This document shows, one piece after another, positions 8,072 to 15,458 of a DNA stretch of 16,093 bases. The stretch's first letter is position 1; each line of letters starts with the position of its first letter. The stretch spans positions 1 to 16,093 of the forward strand of contig CAIXOY010000594.1 of NCBI GenBank assembly GCA_903921135.1, written 5' to 3'. A program made the position numbers and the translations under genes. Origin of the DNA: an uncultured Gammaproteobacteria bacterium. GTDB taxonomy: Bacteria > Pseudomonadota > Gammaproteobacteria > Pseudomonadales > UBA5518. Below the pieces are notes generated by a model, which did not search any database, was not told the DNA's origin, and was given only the letters and a program-made list of their open reading frames with translations.

Positions 8072-10723
8072 ATGCAGGAGGATATCGATTCCGCGGAAAC
8101 GCAGGAGTGGATCGACGCGCTCGAGGCGGTGGTGCGCCACCGTGGCAAGGGTCGCGCGGCTTACCTGCTGAAGTGTCTGGCGGACCACGCAACCGACGCC
8201 GGCGTGAAATTGCCACCGGCGATCACCACGCCGTATCGCAACTCCATCGCACCCGAGGCCGAGCGGCGCATGCCGGGCGATCTTTTCGTCGATCGCCGCA
8301 TCCGTTCCCTGATCCGCTGGAACGCGCTCGCCATGGTGATGCGCGCGAACGACTCGGACGAGGGGCTGGGCGGCCACATCGCCACCTTCCTCTCCAGCGC
8401 CACGCTCTACGACGTCGGCTTCAACTATTTCTTCCGCGCCAGCCGCCCGGGCAAACCCGGCGACATCGTGATGTACCAGGGCCACAGCGCGCCCGGCATG
8501 TACGCACGCTCTTACCTCGAGGGACGCTTCTCGGAGGAGCAACTCGACAACTTCCGCCGCGAGGTCGACGGCCACGGGCTCTCGTCCTACCCGCACCCTT
8601 GGCTGATGCCCGATTACTGGCAGTTCCCGACGGTATCGATGGGTCTGGGCCCGATCCAGGCCATCTATCAGGCGCATGTGATGCGCTACCAGCAGAGCCG
8701 CGGGCTGGTCGATCACGGTGACCGCAAGGTGTGGGCGTTCCTTGGCGACGGCGAGTGCGACGAGCCGGAATCGCTGGGCGCCATAGGCCTTGCAGGGCGT
8801 GAGGGCCTCGACAATCTCGTCTTCGTGGTGAACTGCAATCTGCAGCGCCTCGACGGCCCGGTGCGTGGCAACGGCAAGATCATCCAGGAGCTCGAAGGCA
8901 TCTTCCGCGGCGCGGGCTGGAACGTGATCAAGGTGATCTGGGGCCGCTTGTGGGACCCGCTGATCGCGCGCGACGAATCCGGGCTGCTGCAGCGGCGCAT
9001 GGACGAGGTCTGCGACGGCGAATACCAGAACTACAAGTTCAACGGCGGCGCCTACACGCGCGAGCACTTCTTCGGCAAATACCCGGAAACCGCGGAACTG
9101 GTCAAAGACCTCTCCGACGACGACATCATGTATCTCAACCGCGGCGGTCACGACCCGTACAAGGTCTATGCCGCGTACTACGAGGCCTTCAACCACAAGG
9201 GTCAGCCCACCGTCATCCTCGCCAAGACGGTGAAGGGCTACGGGATGGGCAGCTCCGGTGAGGCCGCCAACGAGACCCACTCCGTCAAGAAGATGGATCT
9301 CGAGAGCCTGAAGAAATTCCGCACGCGTTTCAGCATCCCTCTCACAGACGAAGAGCTGAAAACTGTCCCGTACTACCGCCCGGCGCCCGACAGCCCCGAG
9401 ATCGTCTACATGCGCCAGCGCCGCGAAGCGCTGGGCGGCTTCATGCCGAACCGCGTGGTGACGGAAGAGAAACTCCCGGTGCCCACGCTCGAGAGCTTCG
9501 CGGCGCAATTGAAGGGCAGCGGCCACCGCGAGATCTCCACCACCATGGCGTTCGTGAGGCTTCTGTCCTCGCTGGTGAAGGAGCCCGGGTTCGGCGAGCG
9601 CGTGGTGCCCATCGTGCCGGACGAGGCGCGCACCTTCGGCATGGAAGGCATGTTCCGGCAACTCGGCATCTACTCCTCTGTCGGCCAGCGCTACACACCG
9701 CACGATGCGGGCCAGATCCTCTACTACAAGGAAGACCGCAAGGGCCAGATTCTGGAGGAGGGCATCAACGAGGCCGGCGCGATGTCGGCGTGGATCGCGG
9801 CGGCGACGTCATACGCGAACCACAACCTCACGATGGTGCCGTTCTACATCTACTACTCGATGTTCGGCTTCCAGCGCATCGGGGACCTCGCCTGGGCCGC
9901 AGGGGACCAGCGTGCGCGCGGTTTCCTGATCGGCGCGACCTCGGGCCGCACCACGCTGAACGGCGAGGGCCTGCAGCATCAGGACGGCCACAGTCATGTG
10001 CTCGCCGCCACCATCCCGAACTGCGTCAGCTATGACCCGGCCTACGCCTACGAACTCGCCGTGATCATCCATCACGGTCTGGACGTGATGTACGGCCGCG
10101 GCGAGAGCAAGTTTTTCTACATCACCACGATGAACGAGAACTACCAGCAGCCAGAGATGCCGGCGGGTGCAGAGGAAGGCATTGTGCGCGGAATGTACCG
10201 CATCGAAGCCGCCTCGCCCAAAGCGAAGCTCGTGGTGCAGCTGATGGGCGCGGGCACGATCCTGCGCGAGGTGCGCGCGGCGGCAGCGATGCTGCGAGAG
10301 AGCCACGGTGTGGATGCCGATGTCTGGAGCCTCACCAGCGTGAACGAACTGCGCCGTGAAGGCCTCGACTGCGAGCGCTGGAACATGCTGCACCCGGGTG
10401 CCGCGCCACGTGTGCCGTACGTGACATCCTCGCTCGAGGGCGCGACGGGGCCGGTGATCGCCGCAACGGACTACATCAAGTCGCACACAGACGGCCTGCG
10501 CCAATTCGTGAAGCAGCGCTTCACCGTGCTGGGCACCGATGGCTTCGGCCGCAGTGACACCCGCGCAAAACTGCGGCACTTCTTCGAGGTGGATCGCAAC
10601 TTCGTGGTGGTGGCGGCGTTGAAGGCGCTTGCTGACGAGGGCCGCGTGAAGCCCAAGGTGGTGAGCGACGCGATCGCGAAATACGGCATCGACCCGGAAA
10701 AACCCAACCCGACCACAGTGTAG
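8072..10723 (+). CDS. aceE: Pyruvate dehydrogenase E1 component (homodimeric AceE)
   Basis: An 883-residue thiamine-diphosphate enzyme (E. coli AceE has 887) that decarboxylates pyruvate and passes the acetyl group to the lipoyl arms of AceF. The cofactor/Mg site is GDGECDE (D226) with N256 and Q258 in NCNLQRLDGPV; the D-N-Q spacing is that of E. coli D230/N260/Q262. Other near-identical blocks are DEARTFGMEGMFRQLGIYS, FYIYYSMFGFQRIGDL, SGRTTLNGEGLQHQDGHSH and VLGTDGFGRSD. The ATG at 8072, behind AGGGGAG, gives MQEDIDSAETQEWIDALE, matching the usual E1 N-terminus; the frame is open upstream to 7994 but without homology. The 123-bp gap before it could hold a promoter, and I see no PdhR-type operator. 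The stop codon lies at the edge of a REP-like palindrome. Confidence 0.97.
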   Translation: MQEDIDSAETQEWIDALEAVVRHRGKGRAAYLLKCLADHATDAGVKLPPAITTPYRNSIAPEAERRMPGDLFVDRRIRSLIRWNALAMVMRANDSDEGLGGHIATFLSSATLYDVGFNYFFRASRPGKPGDIVMYQGHSAPGMYARSYLEGRFSEEQLDNFRREVDGHGLSSYPHPWLMPDYWQFPTVSMGLGPIQAIYQAHVMRYQQSRGLVDHGDRKVWAFLGDGECDEPESLGAIGLAGREGLDNLVFVVNCNLQRLDGPVRGNGKIIQELEGIFRGAGWNVIKVIWGRLWDPLIARDESGLLQRRMDEVCDGEYQNYKFNGGAYTREHFFGKYPETAELVKDLSDDDIMYLNRGGHDPYKVYAAYYEAFNHKGQPTVILAKTVKGYGMGSSGEAANETHSVKKMDLESLKKFRTRFSIPLTDEELKTVPYYRPAPDSPEIVYMRQRREALGGFMPNRVVTEEKLPVPTLESFAAQLKGSGHREISTTMAFVRLLSSLVKEPGFGERVVPIVPDEARTFGMEGMFRQLGIYSSVGQRYTPHDAGQILYYKEDRKGQILEEGINEAGAMSAWIAAATSYANHNLTMVPFYIYYSMFGFQRIGDLAWAAGDQRARGFLIGATSGRTTLNGEGLQHQDGHSHVLAATIPNCVSYDPAYAYELAVIIHHGLDVMYGRGESKFFYITTMNENYQQPEMPAGAEEGIVRGMYRIEAASPKAKLVVQLMGAGTILREVRAAAAMLRESHGVDADVWSLTSVNELRREGLDCERWNMLHPGAAPRVPYVTSSLEGATGPVIAATDYIKSHTDGLRQFVKQRFTVLGTDGFGRSDTRAKLRHFFEVDRNFVVVAALKALADEGRVKPKVVSDAIAKYGIDPEKPNPTTV

Positions 10724-10743
10724 GAGCGCGCCATGCGCGCGAC
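10720..10743 (+). repeat. REP-like palindrome spanning the aceE stop codon
   Basis: GTAGGAGCG... with stem GCGCGC, loop CAT, stem GCGCGC, then GAC. It differs at one base out of 24 from the complement of the element at 14521-14544; the differing base (A instead of G) is the A of the aceE TAG stop. It begins at the last base of the last sense codon. The 6-bp G/C stem with 3-nt loop would form a stable hairpin in the mRNA between E1 and E2. Confidence 0.75.
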
Positions 10744-10789
10744 CTTGAACGACGGGCGTGCCAATCAGCCCGTCACTGGACCGGACATC

Positions 10790-10811
10790 AGGAGCGCGCA
10801 GCGCGCGCGAG
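10790..10811 (+). repeat. Degenerate REP-like palindrome just before aceF
   Basis: AGGAGCGCGC, AGC, GCGCGCGAG: aligned with the element at 10722-10743 it matches at 18 of 22 positions, the differences being the loop (AGC for CAT) and the last base. Same orientation as that copy, starting 68 bp downstream of it. Its end abuts the aceF GTG (10813), and it supplies both purine-rich stretches that could serve as the aceF ribosome site. GC-rich simple sequence could mimic this by chance, so confidence is moderate. Confidence 0.5.
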
Positions 10812-10812
10812 A

Positions 10813-12579
10813 GTGAACGTGAAACTGGAAACCGTCACCGTACCCGATCTGGGCGGCGCCTCCGACGTCGAAGTGATCGAACTCAACGTTGCCGTTGGGG
10901 ATGCGGTCACCGCCGAGCAGCCGTTGCTCACGCTGGAGTCCGACAAGGCCTCGATGGAGATTCCCGCACCTTTCGCCGGAACCATTCGCGAGCTGCGCCT
11001 CAAGGTTGGCGACAAGGTGAACCAGGGCGACGCGATTCTCGTCCTCGAGGTTGCCGGTGCGGAGGCTGCGCAGGGTGTTGCGGCTTCTGCTCATGCTCCT
11101 GCAACCGCAGCTGAGGCAGCCGCTCCCGCCACTGAAGCTGACTCTGCAGCACCGAGATCCGCAGCAGAAGCCTCCCGTCCTGCAGCCACGGCAGTTGCTG
11201 AGCGCCGTGCCACACCCGTACCGCCACCCCCCGCGGCAGCCGGCGTCGATATGGATGTGCTGGTACCCGATCTGGGCGGTGCCGCGAGCGTCGAAGTGAT
11301 CGAGATTTCCGTGCGTGCCGGTGACCGCGTTGCCGAGGGCGCCCCTCTGCTCGTGATGGAGGGCGACAAGGCTTCGATGGAATTGCCCGCACCGGCGGCC
11401 GGGGTGATCGTCTCTGTCGATGCGCGCGTGGGCGCGCAAGTGAGCACCGGTCAGCGCATTGCAGTGCTGCGCACCGAGGCAGCGATGGCATCCGCAAGCG
11501 CATCTGCACCTGAACCGCCGGCTGCCTCAGCGCCCGTGTCAGCAGCGGCACCCGCACCTTCTGCGCCAGCGCCTGCTGTAGCAATGGTCGAGGGTGACGC
11601 CGGCCTCGCCATCGCGCGGTTGCTCGAAAAAGAGAGCCATCTCCCGGGCGGTGCCGCGCAGCGTCAACGCCCCCTGCGCGACATGCCCTACGCAGGCCCC
11701 GCCGTGCGCCAACTCGCGCGCGAACTCGGCGTGACGCTCGCAGAGGTCTCGGGGACCGGACCCAAGGGCCGTGTGTTGAAGGAAGATCTGCAGGGCTACG
11801 TGAAGAAGCGCCTGTCGGAGCCGCCCCGCGCGAGCGCTGGCCTCGGGCATCCCGAGGTACCCGCGATCGATTTCTCCGAATTCGGCGCCATCGAAATGCT
11901 GGCCCTCACCGGCATCCAGAAAGCCACCGTGACGAACATGTCGCGCAGTTGGCTGAACGTGCCGCACGTGACGCAGTTCGACTACGCCGACGTCAGCGAT
12001 CTGGAAGCCTTCCGCGAGAGCTTGAAATCCGAGATGGACAAGCGCGGCAACAAGCTCACGCCCTTGCCCTTCCTGCTGATGGCCTGCGCGCGCGCGCTGA
12101 AAGAGCACCCGCGCTTCAATGCATCGCTCGCGCCGGGCGGCACACAGCTCGTTCTGAAGAAATACGTGCACATCGGCATCGCGGTGGATACGCCGCAGGG
12201 CCTTCTGGTCCCTGTGATCCGCGACGTGGACCGCAAGACGGTGTGGGAACTCGCAGCAGAAGCGCGTGACCTCGCGGAGCGCGCGCGTGCGCGCAAACTG
12301 AAGCCTGCAGAGATGCAGGGCGGCTGCTTCACGATATCGAGCCTGGGAAACATCGGCGGCGAGGGCTTCACGCCCATCGTCAACACGCCGGAGGTGGCGA
12401 TACTCGGGGTCTCGCGCATGGCGGTGCGGCCGATGTGGGACGGCAAAGTCTTCCAGCCGCGCAAAACGCTGCCGTTATCGCTGTCTTACGACCATCGCGT
12501 GATCAATGGGGCGGATGCCGGTGCATTCCTCACCTGGCTGGTGGGCGTGCTGGCGGATCTGAGGAAGCTCGTGCTCTGA
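10813..12579 (+). CDS. aceF: Pyruvate dehydrogenase E2, dihydrolipoamide acetyltransferase (AceF)
   Basis: A 588-residue E2 core protein that carries acetyl groups on lipoyl lysines and transfers them to CoA. Domains: lipoyl 1 (about 7-81, lipoyl K45 in SDKASME); Ala/Pro linker; lipoyl 2 (about 147-221, K186 in GDKASME); a second long Ala/Pro linker; peripheral subunit-binding domain (about 291-327, YAGPAVRQLARELGV to GRVLKEDL); catalytic domain (about 355-588) with catalytic H561 in SYDHRVINGADAG. Two lipoyl domains, against three in E. coli. The start is GTG; 10819 (also GTG, 5 bp after GAGAG) is as likely as 10813 and removes only two residues. Co-directional with aceE across an 89-bp spacer holding two REP-like hairpins. 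No lpd (E3) gene follows, so E3 must be encoded elsewhere. Confidence 0.96.
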   Translation: MNVKLETVTVPDLGGASDVEVIELNVAVGDAVTAEQPLLTLESDKASMEIPAPFAGTIRELRLKVGDKVNQGDAILVLEVAGAEAAQGVAASAHAPATAAEAAAPATEADSAAPRSAAEASRPAATAVAERRATPVPPPPAAAGVDMDVLVPDLGGAASVEVIEISVRAGDRVAEGAPLLVMEGDKASMELPAPAAGVIVSVDARVGAQVSTGQRIAVLRTEAAMASASASAPEPPAASAPVSAAAPAPSAPAPAVAMVEGDAGLAIARLLEKESHLPGGAAQRQRPLRDMPYAGPAVRQLARELGVTLAEVSGTGPKGRVLKEDLQGYVKKRLSEPPRASAGLGHPEVPAIDFSEFGAIEMLALTGIQKATVTNMSRSWLNVPHVTQFDYADVSDLEAFRESLKSEMDKRGNKLTPLPFLLMACARALKEHPRFNASLAPGGTQLVLKKYVHIGIAVDTPQGLLVPVIRDVDRKTVWELAAEARDLAERARARKLKPAEMQGGCFTISSLGNIGGEGFTPIVNTPEVAILGVSRMAVRPMWDGKVFQPRKTLPLSLSYDHRVINGADAGAFLTWLVGVLADLRKLVL

Positions 12580-12610
12580 GGCCGTTGCAGGCCCGGGGAA
12601 AGGCGAGAGA

Positions 12611-12635
12611 GCCAGCCGGACAAAGCCCGGCTGGC
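12611..12635. terminator. Terminator-like hairpin between aceF and the RRM gene
   Basis: GCCAGCCGG (12611-12619) and CCGGCTGGC (12627-12635) make a perfect 9-bp stem with a 7-nt loop in the 72-bp gap between the convergent genes. On the minus strand it is followed by TCTCTCGCCTTTCC, a pyrimidine-rich stretch; on the + strand no T-run follows. It probably terminates the RRM gene and may also protect the 3' end of the aceEF message. Confidence 0.6.
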
Positions 12636-12651
12636 GTGCAAGGCGCGGTTC

Positions 12652-12942
12652 TCAGTAGCGGCGAGCGCCGCCACCACCACCGCCGCCACCGCTGCGCTCC
12701 TTGCGCGGCTCGGCTTGGTTGACCTTGATGTTGCGACCGTTGATCGCGCGGCCGTTCAGCGCCTTGATGGCCGCATCGGCCTCGGCGTTGTTGGGCATTT
12801 CGACGAAACCGAAGCCTTTGGATTGGCCCGTCTCGCGGTCCTTGATGACAGCCGAGGACGAGACTGCACCGAAGGCTTCGAATGCCTCGCGCAGGTCGGA
12901 CTCGTTCGTCTGGTAGGACAGGTTTCCAGCATAGATATTCAT
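12652..12942 (-). CDS. Small RRM RNA-binding protein with glycine-rich tail
   Basis: A 96-residue protein that is one RNA recognition motif plus a tail. RNP2 is NIYAGNL (2-8); RNP1 is KGFGFVEM (42-49), with the aromatic residues that stack on RNA bases. Helix 2 and strand 4 follow (ADAAIKALNGRAINGRNIKVNQAEPR). The tail is KERS, eight glycines, then ARRY. The layout matches the bacterial/cyanobacterial Rbp type of single-RRM glycine-rich proteins, some of which are cold-induced; the role in this organism is not known. The ATG at 12942 is preceded by GGTGA at good distance, and homology begins at the first residue; the upstream extension of the frame to 13119 is unsupported. It converges on aceF, and a leader hairpin lies at 12965-13007. 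Confidence 0.9.
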   Translation of the reverse strand: MNIYAGNLSYQTNESDLREAFEAFGAVSSSAVIKDRETGQSKGFGFVEMPNNAEADAAIKALNGRAINGRNIKVNQAEPRKERSGGGGGGGGARRY

Positions 12943-12964
12943 TCGTTCACCGTCTGATAGAAAA

Positions 12965-13007
12965 GTGCTGTGCGGTAGAAGAGACACTATCGAATATGCA
13001 CTAGCAC
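12965..13007 (-). promoter_or_regulatory. Leader hairpin followed by U-run upstream of the RRM gene
   Basis: Read on the minus strand: GTGCT-A-GTGC, a 24-nt loop, then GCAC-AGCAC. This is a 9-bp stem with one bulged A. It is followed directly by TTTTCT and then, within about 17 nt, the GGTGA ribosome site and ATG at 12942. The layout (stem, U-run, gene) is that of an attenuator or leader switch. The large loop weakens the thermodynamic case. Confidence 0.4.
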
Positions 13008-13268
13008 GTTCTATCGGATAGCGGTCGTGGAGCGGCCGAATGCCGTTCCGAACAAGAGGAGGGGGTGATGCTCCGGATGCGCAGGGGCCTGCGCCACGAC
13101 AGCACCATAGGCCTTTCATCCCCCGATAGCCCTAACTCATTGTGCGGGTTTGTTCCGCTAATAAACGTGCGCACCTTGTCAACCTCGCTGGGTCCCGCGG
13201 GCGCGCCGTGCCCCTTTGCGCGCTTATAATCCGGCCCGTCGCGTCTCCATGGCTTCAGGAACACCCTC
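13008..13268. other. Intergenic region between the divergent RRM gene and fabV
   Basis: Together with 12943-13007 this is the longest gene-free stretch (326 bp) and must carry both divergent promoters. Visible items: a palindrome CTATCGGATAG (13011-13021), whose CTATCG also occurs at 12987-12992; a compact hairpin GCGCAG-GGGC-CTGCGC (13079-13094); and a perfect TATAAT at 13225-13230. No RNA gene or reading frame with recognisable homology was found here. Confidence 0.6.
13225..13230 (+). promoter_or_regulatory. Candidate -10 box of fabV
   Basis: A perfect TATAAT in a GC-rich context, 38 bp before the fabV ATG. The hexamer 17 bp upstream is GC-rich and does not resemble TTGACA, so the call rests on the -10 alone and on its position. 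Confidence 0.45.
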
Positions 13269-14456
13269 ATGATCATCAAGCCCCGCGTCCGCGGTTTCAT
13301 GTGCGTCACCTCGCATCCGGCAGGTTGCGCCGCCTCGGTGCGCGAGCAGATCGCGCACGTTCGCGCCGGTGGCCCCATCGCGGGCCCGAAGCGCGTGCTG
13401 GTGCTCGGTGCCTCCACGGGCTACGGGCTCGCCTCGCGCATCAGCGCCGCCTTCGGTTGTGGTGCGAGCACCATCGGTGTTTTCTTCGAGAAAGAGGGCG
13501 CGGAAGGCAAGCCCGGCACGGCGGGTTGGTACAACGCTGCGGCGTTCCACCATGAAGCCGAGGCCGCGGGTCTGGGTGCCTGGAGCATCAACGGCGATGC
13601 TTTCTCCACCGAGATCAAAGACCGCACGGTAGACCTGATCCGGAGCACGCTGGGGCAGGTGGATCTGGTGGTCTACAGCCTGGCCGCGCCGCGCCGCACG
13701 CACCCGATTACCGGCGAGGTGCACAAGTCCACGCTGAAGCCCATCGGGCGTCGCGTCGAGGAGCGCACCCTCGATACCGACAAAAAGGAAATCAAACACG
13801 TTGCCCTGGACGCGGCATCGGAAGAGGAAATCCGCGACACCGTCGCTGTCATGGGTGGCGAGGACTGGGAAATGTGGATGCGCCGCCTTGCGGACGAAGG
13901 CCTGCTCGCGAGCGGTTGCCGCACCACGGCCTACACCTATCTGGGCGATCGCATCACCTGGGCCATCTACTGGGACGGCACCATCGGCGCGGCCAAGAAA
14001 GATCTGGATGCCACCGCCGTGCGCCTCGATGCGCTGCTCGCGCCGCTCGCTGGCAAATCGTATGTCTCGGTGCTGAAAGCGGTGGTTACGCAAGCGAGTT
14101 CCGCGATCCCGATCATGCCGCTCTACCTTGCGCTGCTCTTCCGCGTGATGAAGGCGCGCGGCACGCACGAGGGCTGCATCGAGCAGGTCGACGGGCTCTT
14201 CCGCACGCGGCTCTTTGCGGCCGCACCCGAGGTGGACGAGGCCGGGCGCCTGCGCATGGACGGCAATGAGCTCGAGGCAGATGTGCAGCGCGAGGTCGAG
14301 CGCCGCTGGCCGCTGGTCCAGAACGACACCATCGATGAGTTGTCCGATTTCGCCGGTTACCAGCAGGAGTTCCTGCGGCTCTTCGGCTTCGGGCTCGCGG
14401 GCGTGGATTACGACGCGGAGGTGGACCCGGTGGTTGGCATCGCCGAGCTGCGATAG
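13269..14456 (+). CDS. fabV: Enoyl-ACP / trans-2-enoyl-CoA reductase FabV
   Basis: A 395-residue NADH-dependent reductase of the FabV/TER family, performing the last step of each fatty acid elongation cycle. The N-terminus MIIKPRVRGFMCVTSHPAGC is typical of the family. The dinucleotide-binding loop is GASTGYG (47-53). The catalytic pair is Y234-x8-K243 in IYWDGTIGAAKKDL, aligning within one residue of Y235/K244 of Burkholderia FabV. Further family segments are VVYSLAAPRRTHPITG (135-150) and DFAGYQQEFLRLFGFG near the C-terminus. Length is normal (about 400). The ATG follows CAGGAA at 8 bp or so. It is larger than FabI (about 260) and is a distinct SDR branch; FabV enzymes are generally insensitive to triclosan. 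It is monocistronic by appearance, followed by a REP cluster. Confidence 0.96.
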   Translation: MIIKPRVRGFMCVTSHPAGCAASVREQIAHVRAGGPIAGPKRVLVLGASTGYGLASRISAAFGCGASTIGVFFEKEGAEGKPGTAGWYNAAAFHHEAEAAGLGAWSINGDAFSTEIKDRTVDLIRSTLGQVDLVVYSLAAPRRTHPITGEVHKSTLKPIGRRVEERTLDTDKKEIKHVALDAASEEEIRDTVAVMGGEDWEMWMRRLADEGLLASGCRTTAYTYLGDRITWAIYWDGTIGAAKKDLDATAVRLDALLAPLAGKSYVSVLKAVVTQASSAIPIMPLYLALLFRVMKARGTHEGCIEQVDGLFRTRLFAAAPEVDEAGRLRMDGNELEADVQREVERRWPLVQNDTIDELSDFAGYQQEFLRLFGFGLAGVDYDAEVDPVVGIAELR

Positions 14457-14470
14457 CGTGCACACACCCC

Positions 14471-14494
14471 GTGGGAGCGGGCCATGCCCGCGAC
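14471..14494 (+). repeat. REP-like palindrome, copy 1 of cluster
   Basis: GTGGGAGCGGGCCATG followed by CCCGCGAC: stem GCGGGC, loop CAT, stem GCCCGC. Together with the three preceding C's it is identical over 27 bp to 14555-14581. The GTGGGAGCGGGC head is the common start of REP elements in pseudomonads and relatives. Lies 14 bp after the fabV stop. Confidence 0.85.
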
Positions 14495-14520
14495 GGTGCA
14501 ATGCGGCATCTCCGGACTTT

Positions 14521-14544
14521 GTCGCGCGCATGGCGCGCTCCCAC
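14521..14544 (-). repeat. REP-like palindrome, inverted copy 2 of cluster
   Basis: On the minus strand it reads GTGGGAGCGCGCCATG, then CGCGCGAC. Compared with copies 1 and 3 the stem changes from GCGGGC/GCCCGC to GCGCGC/GCGCGC: two changes at paired positions that keep the base pair. It lies inverted between the two direct copies, giving a BIME-like arrangement. Its closest match in the window is the element at the aceE stop. Confidence 0.85.
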
Positions 14545-14557
14545 AATGCGATGTCCC

Positions 14558-14581
14558 GTGGGAGCGGGCCATGCCCGCGAC
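14558..14581 (+). repeat. REP-like palindrome, copy 3 of cluster
   Basis: Identical over 24 bp to copy 1 (27 bp counting the preceding CCC), in the same orientation, starting 87 bp downstream of it. It ends 37 bp before the start of the metallo-hydrolase gene. The inverted middle copy can pair with either flanking copy. Confidence 0.85.
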
Positions 14582-14618
14582 TGCTGCATTCCGCCCCCCG
14601 CTGCCTGAGTAAGTTCGT

Positions 14619-15449
14619 ATGATCACCCTCGAACCCGGACAGACCAGCCAGCTCTCGCCGCTCGTGCGCCGCATCATCGCGCCTAATCCCGGCGTTATGA
14701 CGGGGCCTGGCACCAACACCTATCTGGTGGGAAACGACGAGGTCGCGGTGGTAGATCCGGGCCCCGACGAGCCCTCCCACATCGAGGCCATCCTGCGCGA
14801 AGGCGCAGGCCGAATCCGCTGGATCCTGGTCACGCACACGCACGAAGACCACTCGCCCGCTGCCACGCCGCTCGCGCGTGCCACCGGCGCCCAATTGCGC
14901 GGCGTTGCAGCACCGGACGACTTCTATCAGGATCTGATTTTCAAACCGGACGTGGCACTCTCCGACGAGCCGTTGCTCCAGACGCGTGAATTCAGCCTGC
15001 GCGCCGTCCACACCCCCGGCCACGCCTGCAACCACTACTGCCTGCTGCTCGAGCAGGAGGGCATGCTCTTCACGGGCGATCACATCATGAACGGCTCCAC
15101 GGTGGTGATCATCCCGCCGAGCGGCGACATGAAGGACTATCTCGATTCGCTGGAAAAACTGAAATCCCTGCCGCTGCGCTCGCTCGCGCCCGGACACGGC
15201 GAGCTCATGCCCGAGCCGGTCGCGGTGGTCGACGGCATCATCCGTCACCGCCTCACGCGCGAGGCCAAGGTCGCGCGGGTGCTCGCCGAGGCCGGCGGCA
15301 CACTGGACGAACTCGTGGAGCGCGCCTACGACGACGTTCCCCGCGCGATGTTCCCCATGGCGAAGTACTCGCTGTGGGCGCATCTGCTGAAGCTCGGGCG
15401 CGATGGTCGTGCTGTGGAGCGTGATGCGCGCTGGGACGCCACGGGCTGA
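14619..15449 (+). CDS. MBL-fold metallo-hydrolase (LACTB2-like)
   Basis: A 276-residue metallo-beta-lactamase-fold hydrolase. The full two-metal ligand set is visible: THTHEDH (H73, H75, D77, H78), H135 in HTPGH, D154 in TGDH and H193 in PGHGE. The N-terminal NPGVMTGPGTNTYLVG and VVDPGPDEPSH segments, and the C-terminal helical stretch with the RxEAKVARVLAEAGG pattern, resemble the LACTB2-type branch, whose human member is an RNA endonuclease. Substrate in bacteria is not established, so it could act on RNA, a thioester or another ester. No signal peptide; cytoplasmic. Weak ribosome site (GAGTAAG). The ATG lies 37 bp after the REP cluster. The next gene starts 9 bp downstream, suggesting an operon. 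Confidence 0.88.
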   Translation: MITLEPGQTSQLSPLVRRIIAPNPGVMTGPGTNTYLVGNDEVAVVDPGPDEPSHIEAILREGAGRIRWILVTHTHEDHSPAATPLARATGAQLRGVAAPDDFYQDLIFKPDVALSDEPLLQTREFSLRAVHTPGHACNHYCLLLEQEGMLFTGDHIMNGSTVVIIPPSGDMKDYLDSLEKLKSLPLRSLAPGHGELMPEPVAVVDGIIRHRLTREAKVARVLAEAGGTLDELVERAYDDVPRAMFPMAKYSLWAHLLKLGRDGRAVERDARWDATG

Positions 15450-15458
15450 GGCGCGCGC

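Noticed and set aside
7307..9703. 798-codon open frame on the minus strand
   Set aside because: Antisense to the receiver-domain gene and aceE, crossing their intergenic gap; no recognisable domain and shadow-like composition.
12664..12690. CCNCCN-type short repeat resembling a microsatellite
   Set aside because: It is the glycine run of the RRM protein tail on the minus strand, with mixed codons; a coding feature rather than a separate repeat.
13140..13164. TTGTGC and TAATAA as a second fabV promoter
   Set aside because: The spacing between the two hexamers is 13 bp, too short for a sigma-70 promoter.
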